DNA of 17,643 nt. Source: Rhodosalinus sp041685465 (GTDB lineage: Bacteria > Pseudomonadota > Alphaproteobacteria > Rhodobacterales > Rhodobacteraceae). Under the pieces are notes generated by a model, which saw nothing but the letters and a program-made list of their open reading frames with translations, had not been told where the DNA came from and did not search any database. The stretch is from positions 1 through 17,643 of the forward strand of contig NZ_JAWLFS010000035.1 of the NCBI RefSeq assembly GCF_041685465.1. The letters run 5' to 3'. Both the position numbers and the translations under genes were made by a program. Shown here piece after piece: positions 1 through 6,541 of the stretch (positions are counted from its first letter, which is position 1; every line of letters begins with the position of its first letter).

Positions 1-587
1 ACGCAGAGGAGCGTGGGCGGCCCCTCCCGCTCAGGACGCTCCGGCGGCGTCCCGGGGAGCGGCACCGCGTTGGGGATCACGGTGATCCTCTCCGCGGGCA
101 CGCCCCAGTGCTCCGCGATCTGGCGGGCCATCCCCTCGGTCAGCGCGATCACGCGGTCCGCGCAGGCGTAGGTGCGGCGAAAGAGCCGGCGCTTGTAGAG
201 CCGCACGGGCAGGCTGCGCATCTCGTTGCGCTCCCAGGTATACAAGGCCTCGCGCAACACGACGGTCGGCGACTGGCCCGATCCGCGCAGGGCCCGCGAC
301 AGGCCCACGAGGTTCGGGAGATCCACCACGAGGCAGATGTCGGGACGTTGCGCCGCGAACACGCGGCGCAGCCGGGGGACGATCTGAACGGTGCGGCGCG
401 TGCCGAGCACCTCGAGCGGGACGAGATCGCCGCGCAGCCCGGCTTGCTCCGCCTCCGGCGCGCGGCCGGCGGCGAGGACGACGTCGTGCCCCGCTTCGGC
501 GAGGATGTTCGCGTATTTCACGGCGTTCTTCCCTGCGCCGCCCGAGACCGAGCGGACGTAGATCAGGATGCGGCGTGTCTCCGCCAT
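1..587 (-). CDS. GT4-family glycosyltransferase, N-terminal part (cut by window edge)
   Basis: The reading frame starts at an ATG at 587 and stays open to the left edge, giving 195 residues without a stop. The N-terminus (RRILIYVRSVSGGAGKNAVK) has the first beta strand and glycine-rich loop of a GT-B fold. Residues 84-90 (ICLVVDL) look like another Rossmann strand. Residues 146-156 (VIALTEGMARQ) and 168-175 (ITVIPNAV) are the usual hinge signatures of GT4 enzymes such as those acting on lipopolysaccharide, capsule or exopolysaccharide. The visible part is therefore the acceptor-binding domain plus the very start of the nucleotide-sugar domain. The catalytic EX7E region would lie outside the window. 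Sugar donor and acceptor cannot be told. It is divergent from fabG across a 125-bp gap in which I see no convincing promoter. The family call is firm; the pathway is open. Confidence 0.85.
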   Translation of the reverse strand, partial: MAETRRILIYVRSVSGGAGKNAVKYANILAEAGHDVVLAAGRAPEAEQAGLRGDLVPLEVLGTRRTVQIVPRLRRVFAAQRPDICLVVDLPNLVGLSRALRGSGQSPTVVLREALYTWERNEMRSLPVRLYKRRLFRRTYACADRVIALTEGMARQIAEHWGVPAERITVIPNAVPLPGTPPERPEREGPPTLLC

Positions 588-712
588 CAGAGCCTCCCCG
601 ACGCGCCGGTGCGCGGTAGCCCGCGGACCCCGGCTTTGCAAGCCGCGGCCGGGTTGCCGGCGCGGGCACGACTGGATAAGCGGAAGCACCCTGAAAGCCA
701 AAAGGAACGGCG

Positions 713-1450
713 ATGTTCGATCTGACGGGAAAGACGGCGCTGGTGACCGGCGCCTCGGGCGGAATCGGCGGCGAGGTCGCGCGCGCGCTGCATGGCGCGG
801 GGGCGACGGTGGCGCTGTCTGGCACGCGCGAGGGCCCGCTCGGGGAGCTGGCCGCCGCGCTCGGCGAGCGGGCGCATGTCCTGCCCTGCGACCTCTCCGA
901 CCCGGAGGCGGTGGCCGCGCTGCCCGGGCGCGCGACCGAGGCGATGGGCGGCCTCGGCATTCTCGTCAACAACGCCGGCATCACGCGCGACGGCCTCTTC
1001 ATGCGCATGTCGGACGACGACTGGCAGCAGGTGCTCGACGTGAACCTGACCGCGACGATGCGCCTCTGCCGCGCGTCGCTCCGCGGCATGATGAAGGCCC
1101 GCTGGGGCCGGATCGTCAACGTCGGCTCCGTCGTGGGGTCCATCGGCAACCCCGGTCAGGCGAATTATGCCGCCGCCAAGGCCGGGCTCGTCGGGCTCAC
1201 GAAGTCCATCGCGCACGAGGTGGCGCCGCGCGGCGTGACGGCGAACGTGGTCGCGCCGGGCTTCATCACCACGGCGATGACCGAGAAACTGACGGAGGAT
1301 CAGCGGGCCGGGCTCCTTCAGCGGGTGCCCATGGGCCGCATGGGCGACGCGCGGGAGGTGGCGGCCGCCGCGCTCTACCTGGCGAGCCCGGAGGCGGCCT
1401 ATGTCACCGGCGCGACCCTGCATGTGAACGGCGGAATGGCGATGCTGTGA
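713..1450 (+). CDS. fabG: 3-oxoacyl-[acyl-carrier-protein] reductase FabG
   Basis: This short-chain dehydrogenase of 245 residues, the usual FabG length, would reduce 3-oxoacyl-ACP to 3-hydroxyacyl-ACP with NADPH in fatty acid synthesis. Visible motifs are the cofactor loop TGASGGIG (12-19), NNAG (86-89), Asn111, Ser139 in NVGSVVG, and the catalytic pair Tyr152 and Lys156 in YAAAK. The C-terminal VTGATLHVNGGMAML is typical of FabG. The start is fixed by a Shine-Dalgarno-like AAAGGAA at 701-707, six bases before the ATG. The neighbours acpP and fabF confirm the pathway. In many alphaproteobacteria fabD lies just upstream; here that position holds a divergent glycosyltransferase instead. Identification rests on motifs plus context, so confusion with another short-chain dehydrogenase is unlikely. 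Confidence 0.96.
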   Translation: MFDLTGKTALVTGASGGIGGEVARALHGAGATVALSGTREGPLGELAAALGERAHVLPCDLSDPEAVAALPGRATEAMGGLGILVNNAGITRDGLFMRMSDDDWQQVLDVNLTATMRLCRASLRGMMKARWGRIVNVGSVVGSIGNPGQANYAAAKAGLVGLTKSIAHEVAPRGVTANVVAPGFITTAMTEKLTEDQRAGLLQRVPMGRMGDAREVAAAALYLASPEAAYVTGATLHVNGGMAML

Positions 1451-1476
1451 GGCCGTGCCGGCACCGGCGAAAGCGT

Positions 1477-1504
1477 TTGCCATCGCCGGTGCATGTGCTA
1501 TAGG
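1477..1504 (+). promoter_or_regulatory. acpP promoter (housekeeping sigma type)
   Basis: TTGCCA at 1477-1482 and TATAGG at 1499-1504 are separated by 16 bases, inside the fabG-acpP gap. TATAGG-type -10 boxes are typical of strong Rhodobacterales promoters. Transcription would start near 1511, giving a leader of about 140 bases before acpP. A dedicated promoter fits the much higher demand for acyl carrier protein than for FabG. Confidence 0.7.
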
Positions 1505-1519
1505 CGCGCCTGATTTGGA

Positions 1520-1538
1520 CGGGCCGTGGAACGGTCCG
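1520..1538 (+). other. Hairpin at the 5' end of the acpP leader
   Basis: CGGGCCGT (1520-1527) pairs with ACGGTCCG (1531-1538) around a GGA loop, with one G-U pair. It would sit about 10 bases from the predicted 5' end of the acpP message. Such hairpins can protect messages from 5' decay; that role is inference here. Confidence 0.4.
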
Positions 1539-1652
1539 CCCGAGGCCGCCGCGCGGCACGACGACGCGCCCTTCCGGGCGCAGAGAGGCGCCGGACCCGA
1601 GGGGCGAGGGCAGAACAGGGCGAAGGCCCGGAAGGACAACGAGGACCTGGAT

Positions 1653-1886
1653 ATGAGCGACATCGCGGATCGCGTTAAGAAGATCGTCGTGGAGCATCTC
1701 GGCGTGGAGGAGGACAAGGTCAGCAACGCGGCCTCTTTCATCGACGACCTCGGCGCGGACAGCCTCGACACCGTCGAGCTGGTCATGGCCTTCGAGGAGG
1801 AGTTCGGGATCGAGATCCCCGACGACGCCGCCGAAAACATCCAGACCTTCGGCGACGCAGTGAAATTCATCGAGGACGCCCAGTAA
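1653..1886 (+). CDS. acpP: Acyl carrier protein AcpP
   Basis: This is an acidic protein of 77 residues, the standard ACP size. It carries the phosphopantetheine attachment motif GADSLDT, with the modified serine at position 37. The flanking VELVMAFEEEFGIEIPDDAAE is the classic helix II/III recognition surface for fatty acid synthesis enzymes. It carries growing acyl chains as thioesters in the cytoplasm. The frame is open further upstream, but the start at 1653 is preceded by GAGGA (1641-1645) with seven bases of spacing and matches the conserved ACP N-terminus (MSDIADRVKKIV). It has its own promoter (1477-1504) and a terminator directly behind it (1907-1947), so it is probably made largely as a short single-gene transcript between fabG and fabF. 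Confidence 0.98.
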   Translation: MSDIADRVKKIVVEHLGVEEDKVSNAASFIDDLGADSLDTVELVMAFEEEFGIEIPDDAAENIQTFGDAVKFIEDAQ

Positions 1887-1906
1887 GCGACCGGGCAGTC
1901 CGGATC

Positions 1907-1947
1907 GGGGCGGCATCCGGGCACCGGGTGCCGCCCTCTCTTTTTTT
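1907..1947 (+). terminator. Intrinsic terminator of acpP
   Basis: GGGCGGCA (1908-1915) pairs perfectly with TGCCGCCC (1929-1936). The stem continues through a T-G pair and CCGG/CCGG to a GCA loop, giving 13 pairs. It is followed by TCTC and seven T residues (1941-1947). It starts 20 bases after the acpP stop. Readthrough must still feed fabF unless fabF has a promoter I could not recognise. Confidence 0.9.
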
Positions 1948-1960
1948 GAGCTGTCGCTGC

Positions 1961-1988
1961 CCCCGCGCGGGCCTTGCCCCGCGCGGGC
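1961..1988. repeat. Tandem 12-bp direct repeat in the fabF leader
   Basis: CCCCGCGCGGGC occurs at 1961-1972 and again at 1977-1988 with CTTG between. Each copy contains the self-complementary core CCCGCGCGGG. The repeat lies between the acpP terminator and the fabF start. It may be an operator, a pair of small hairpins, or chance in GC-rich DNA. Confidence 0.45.
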
Positions 1989-2031
1989 GGGAGAGGCTAT
2001 GAGCAGGCGGTCAGAAGCAGGAGTGCAGGCG

Positions 2032-3291
<1,260 letters not shown>

Positions 3292-4452
3292 ATGTGGCGC
3301 AGCATCGCGTCGAACGCTCTGACGCTCATCGCCGTGGTGCTGTTTCTCGGGGCCGGTCTGGTCCTCTGGGGCGAGCGGACGTATCGCGCGCCGGGCGCGC
3401 TCGATCGCGCCACCTGCGTGCAGGTCGAACGGGGCAGTAACCTGCGCGAGCTTTCGCGCCGCCTCGAAGAGGATGACGTGATCTCCTCGGGGCTCGTCAT
3501 GCGCCTGGCCGCCGATTACGGGGGCATGACCGGCAGCCTGAAGGCGGGCAACTTCCTGATCGAGCCGGGCGCCTCCATCGAGGACGTGCTGGGCAAGGTC
3601 ACGGGCGACGGCATCAGCGATTGCGGCACCGTGGTGACGCTCCGGGTCGGCGTGAACGCGACCCGCGCGGATGTGCTGCAGTTCTCTTCCGAGACGGGTC
3701 GGATGGAGGTGGCCGCGGAGGTGGCGCTGACCGGGGAGGAGCGCCCGGAGATCTACCGCGAGGCGCTGGCGGATCCCGCGACCGAATACAATGTGGTCAC
3801 CGCCGAGGGGGCGACCAGCTGGCAGATCGCGCGCGCGCTCGAGCGGTTCGACGTGCTTGCGGGCGAGATCGACGAGACGCCCGACGAAGGCGCACTCGCG
3901 CCGGGCGGCTATAAGGTGCGCCGCGGCGACGACCGGGCGGATCTGATCGCCGAAATGGAGGAGGCCCAGGCTGCGATCCTTGCCGAAGCCTGGGCCGGCC
4001 GGGCACCGGGCTTGCCGCTCGAGACGCCCAAGGAGGCGCTGATCCTTGCCTCCATCGTGGAAAAGGAGACCGGCGTGGCCGCCGAGCGGCGCCGCGTGGC
4101 GAGCGTCTTCGTCAACCGCCTGGAGCGGGGGATGCGGTTGCAGACCGATCCGACGGTGATCTACGGCGTCACCGAGGGCCGCGGCGTGCTGGGCCGCGGG
4201 CTGCGCCAGAGCGAACTGCGCGAGGCGACGGCGTGGAATACCTACGTGATCGACGGGCTGCCGCCGACGCCGATCGCCAACCCCGGTCGGGCCAGCATCG
4301 AGGCCGCGCTGGATCCGGAGCCCACCGACGACCTTTTCTTCGTGGCCGACGGGACGGGCGGGCACGCCTTCGCCGAGACGCTTGCGGAACACAATCGCAA
4401 TGTCGCGCGCTGGCGGGAAATCGAGGCCGAGCGCGCGGCCGAGGAGGACTGA
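3292..4452 (+). CDS. mltG: Endolytic murein transglycosylase MltG (YceG family)
   Basis: This inner-membrane lytic transglycosylase cuts nascent glycan strands and is thought to end peptidoglycan polymerisation. It has 386 residues. Residues 7-26 form one hydrophobic N-terminal segment, so the rest would lie in the periplasm. The following residues (CVQVERGSNLRELSRRLEED) resemble the LysM-like subdomain. The YceG catalytic motif LASIVEKET is at 252-260, with the presumed catalytic glutamate at 257. QTDPTVIYG and NTYVIDGLPPTPIANPG are further family signatures. The start codon directly follows the fabF stop, and GGAAGG (3278-3283) inside the fabF end serves as its ribosome binding site, so translational coupling is likely. 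The fabF-mltG pairing is widely conserved in Rhodobacterales and often precedes the GTA cluster, as it does here. Confidence 0.95.
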   Translation: MWRSIASNALTLIAVVLFLGAGLVLWGERTYRAPGALDRATCVQVERGSNLRELSRRLEEDDVISSGLVMRLAADYGGMTGSLKAGNFLIEPGASIEDVLGKVTGDGISDCGTVVTLRVGVNATRADVLQFSSETGRMEVAAEVALTGEERPEIYREALADPATEYNVVTAEGATSWQIARALERFDVLAGEIDETPDEGALAPGGYKVRRGDDRADLIAEMEEAQAAILAEAWAGRAPGLPLETPKEALILASIVEKETGVAAERRRVASVFVNRLERGMRLQTDPTVIYGVTEGRGVLGRGLRQSELREATAWNTYVIDGLPPTPIANPGRASIEAALDPEPTDDLFFVADGTGGHAFAETLAEHNRNVARWREIEAERAAEED

Positions 4453-4541
4453 GCGCGCGCTCGTCGGCTCTTGCGGGGGCAATCGCGCAGGGCGCTGCGG
4501 GCTAAGATTTTCCAATGGCAACGGGCGCTTAGTCGGGCCGG

Positions 4542-4553
4542 CGTTGCGCAACG
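4542..4553. promoter_or_regulatory. 12-bp perfect palindrome upstream of the GTA g1 promoter
   Basis: CGTTGCGCAACG is its own reverse complement and ends three bases before the -35 box at 4557. Its position suits an activator or repressor dimer. The half-site CGTTGCG recurs in a dyad at 14797-14816. Which protein binds is unknown. No CtrA-like TTAA-N7-TTAA site is visible in this gap. Confidence 0.5.
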
Positions 4554-4556
4554 GGA

Positions 4557-4585
4557 TTGACGGATCGCACGCTTTCGCCTATAGG
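4557..4585 (+). promoter_or_regulatory. Promoter upstream of the GTA terminase genes
   Basis: TTGACG (4557-4562) and TATAGG (4580-4585) are separated by exactly 17 bases, close to the sigma-70 consensus. Transcription would start near 4592. That is only about 20 bases before a strong terminator (4612-4645) and about 95 bases before the g1 start codon. No other promoter-like sequence is visible between the terminator and g1. Confidence 0.75.
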
Positions 4586-4611
4586 TTGCGGCACGCTGGA
4601 CAGAGTGCACA

Positions 4612-4645
4612 GGGCGGCGCGGGACACCCCGCGGCCGCCCTTTTT
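4612..4645 (+). terminator. Intrinsic terminator in the leader of the GTA g1 gene
   Basis: GGGCGGC (4612-4618) pairs with GCCGCCC (4634-4640), and GCGGG (4619-4623) pairs with CCCGC (4628-4632) around an ACAC loop. One unpaired G lies at 4633. Five T residues follow (4641-4645). It can end mltG transcripts, but it also lies between the only visible promoter and g1, so it could act as an attenuator or yield a short RNA of about 54 bases. I found no upstream sequence able to form a classical antiterminator. Confidence 0.85.
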
Positions 4646-4646
4646 C

Positions 4647-4665
4647 GTGCGCGTCCGGCGCGCAC
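4647..4665 (+). other. Second leader hairpin next to the g1 ribosome binding site
   Basis: GTGCGCG (4647-4653) pairs perfectly with CGCGCAC (4659-4665) around a TCCGG loop. It begins one base after the terminator T-run and ends eight bases before the CGAAAGG ribosome binding site at 4674-4680. It may affect translation initiation or mark the end of a processed leader; both are inference. Confidence 0.5.
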
Positions 4666-4687
4666 CCACCAACCGAAAGGCCGGCCC

Positions 4688-5035
4688 TTGTCCACCACCC
4701 TGACGACCGAGACGGCGGAGGACTCGCCCCTCGACGAGGAGATCGCCAGCATCGCGCGACAGCTCCGCGGGATGCGCCACGAGCTCGAGGACTTCCAGCA
4801 CATGCTCGCGCGCGGCGACTGGGACGATGCGCGCGAGGCGGGCAAGGCGGTCGCCTCCGTCAAGCAGTGGATCCGGCTGGCGATAGAAGCGGAGATGCTG
4901 CTGCATGCGCGACGACGCAAGAGTTCCGGCCTCGCCCGGGGAAGCTACGCCCTCGACCTCGCCGCCGCCCGCGCCGAGATCGGCGCTCGACTGGATCGCC
5001 TGCGCCGCACCGGAGGCGCGCCGGCGGTTTCTTGA
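4688..5035 (+). CDS. terS: GTA g1-type small terminase subunit
   Basis: This small protein of 115 residues is mostly charged helix. In R. capsulatus the gene at this place, g1, was identified as the GTA small terminase, which partners the large terminase during DNA packaging. Residues 15-78 (DEEIASIARQLRGMRHELED onward, with WIRLAIEAEMLLHARRRK) predict long amphipathic helices suited to an oligomeric ring. I see no helix-turn-helix, which fits the non-specific packaging of a GTA. The start is TTG at 4688, preceded by CGAAAGG (4674-4680) with seven bases of spacing; the frame is open far upstream but no better start exists. Its end overlaps the g2 start by 131 bases. The family call leans on position and size, because such proteins diverge quickly. 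Confidence 0.75.
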   Translation: MSTTLTTETAEDSPLDEEIASIARQLRGMRHELEDFQHMLARGDWDDAREAGKAVASVKQWIRLAIEAEMLLHARRRKSSGLARGSYALDLAAARAEIGARLDRLRRTGGAPAVS

Positions 5036-6317
5036 CGACCTCGGCGACGGCGAACTGCTGGCCTTGCCCTTCCTGTTCGAGGTCTGGGCGATGGGGCATC
5101 AGCTGCCGCCCCCGGGTGACTGGCGCACATGGATCGTGATGGGGGGCCGTGGCGCGGGCAAGACACGCGCCGGGGCCGAATGGGTCCGCGCGGAGGTCGA
5201 GGGGCCCGGCCCGCTCGACAGCGGGCGCGCGCGCCACGTGGCGCTGGTGGGCGAGACCTACGACCAGGTGCGCGACGTCATGGTCCTGGGGGAAAGCGGC
5301 ATCCTCGCCTGCTCGCCGCCCGACCGGCGGCCCGACTGGGAACCCTCGAAGCGCCGGCTCGTCTGGCCCAACGGGGCGGTGGCGCAGCTTTTCTCGGCGC
5401 ACGATCCGGAGGCGCTGCGCGGGCCGCAGTTCGACGCGGCCTGGGCCGACGAACTGGCCAAATGGCTCAAGGCCGAGGCGGCGTGGGACATGCTGCAGTT
5501 CGCCCTGCGGCTGGGCGATGCGCCGCGGGCCTGCGTGACCACCACGCCGCGCAACGTGGCCGTGCTGAAACGGCTGCTCGCGCTCGAGTCGACGGTCGTC
5601 ACGCGCGCCGGGACCGAGGCCAACCGCGCCAACCTCGCCGAGAGCTTCCTCGACGAGGTCCGCGCGCGTTATGCTGGCACGCGGCTCGGGCGGCAGGAAC
5701 TCGACGGGGTGCTGCTCGAGGATGCGGAGGGCGCGCTCTGGACGTCCGCGGCGCTCGGGGACTGTCGCGTCGACCGCCCGCCGGAGCTCGACAGGATCGT
5801 GGTCGCGATCGACCCGCCCGCGACCGGGCACGCGGGGAGCGACTCCTGCGGCATCGTGGTGGCCGGCGCGACCCTCTCGGGCGATGTGCCCGACTGGCGG
5901 GCCGTGGTGCTGGAGGATGCGAGCCTCGGCGCGGCGCGACCCTCGGACTGGGCCGAGGCGGCGGTCGCGGCGATGGAGCGCTGGGGCGCCGAGCGGCTGG
6001 TCGCCGAGGTCAACCAGGGGGGCGACATGGTGGCGGAGGTGATCCGGCAGGTCGACCCGATGGTGCCGCTGCGGCAGGTGCGGGCGACCCGCGGCAAGCT
6101 CGCCCGCGCCGAGCCGGTCGCCGCGCTCTACGAACAGGGTCGGGTGCGCCACCTCCGGGGCCTTGCCGTGCTCGAGGAGCAGATGTGCCGCATGACGGCG
6201 CAGGGCTACGAGGGGCCCGGCAGCCCGGATCGGGTGGACGCGCTGGTCTGGGCGCTGCACGAACTCATGATCCTGCCGGCCGCCCGCTGGCGCCGGCCGA
6301 GGATGCGCGCGCTCTGA
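4905..6317 (+). CDS. terL: GTA g2-type large terminase subunit (DNA-packaging ATPase and nuclease)
   Basis: This 470-residue protein is full length for a GTA or phage large terminase, which cuts concatemeric or chromosomal DNA and pumps it into capsids. The ATPase domain shows Walker A GGRGAGKT (80-87), Walker B AAWADE (178-183, with Asp182 and Glu183) and the coupling motif TTTPRN (212-217). The RNase H-like nuclease domain has acidic residues at Asp303 (VAIDPP), Glu368 (VAEVNQGG) and Asp442/Asp445 (SPDRVDAL). No motif is broken. The ATG at 4905 has GGAG at 4891-4894. The first 30 residues are proline- and serine-rich and overlap g1. The next in-frame ATG, at 5090, would remove conserved sequence (WIACAAPEARRRFLDD onward). 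No portal gene follows, unlike in normal GTA clusters. Confidence 0.92.
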   Translation: MRDDARVPASPGEATPSTSPPPAPRSALDWIACAAPEARRRFLDDLGDGELLALPFLFEVWAMGHQLPPPGDWRTWIVMGGRGAGKTRAGAEWVRAEVEGPGPLDSGRARHVALVGETYDQVRDVMVLGESGILACSPPDRRPDWEPSKRRLVWPNGAVAQLFSAHDPEALRGPQFDAAWADELAKWLKAEAAWDMLQFALRLGDAPRACVTTTPRNVAVLKRLLALESTVVTRAGTEANRANLAESFLDEVRARYAGTRLGRQELDGVLLEDAEGALWTSAALGDCRVDRPPELDRIVVAIDPPATGHAGSDSCGIVVAGATLSGDVPDWRAVVLEDASLGAARPSDWAEAAVAAMERWGAERLVAEVNQGGDMVAEVIRQVDPMVPLRQVRATRGKLARAEPVAALYEQGRVRHLRGLAVLEEQMCRMTAQGYEGPGSPDRVDALVWALHELMILPAARWRRPRMRAL

Positions 6318-6490
6318 AGCCGGATCGGATCACGGTCACCCATCGTCGCGTGAATGGTCCCGTTCACTGATGCGGCATGTCCGGGCCGCTCGAGATCGGG
6401 GGTCCGCGTCCGGGGCCTCGCTCCGGAAGGGTGGCCGCCTGACCTGCGGCGGGGGTAGCCTGACGCGCCCTGTCGGACTGCCGGAGCTTG

Positions 6491-6531
6491 GGCCCCGCGA
6501 CGCACCCTCAAGACGGGCGCGTCGCGGGGCC
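6491..6531. terminator. Hairpin between convergent g2 and fadJ
   Basis: GGCCCCGCGACGC (6491-6503) and GCGTCGCGGGGCC (6519-6531) are perfect inverted copies of 13 bp. After one A-C mismatch, CCC/GGG pairs extend the stem to a TCAAGAC loop. There is no T-run on either strand, but the place, between two genes that end towards each other, suits a bidirectional terminator. The rest of the gap (6318-6490) shows no gene and no recognisable remnant of a portal gene. Confidence 0.7.
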
Positions 6532-6541
6532 GGATAGGCGC

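Noticed and set aside
1454..1468. Inverted repeat around GTGCCGGCAC just after fabG as a fabG terminator
   Set aside because: The arm is short and no T-run follows; the acpP promoter begins only a few bases further on.
4453..4687. CtrA binding site in the GTA upstream region
   Set aside because: No TTAA-N7-TTAA arrangement is present in this gap.
6318..6490. Remnant of a GTA portal gene after g2
   Set aside because: Reading directly on from the g2 stop gives a short peptide ending in a stop after about a dozen codons, and I saw no portal-like sequence in the other frames.
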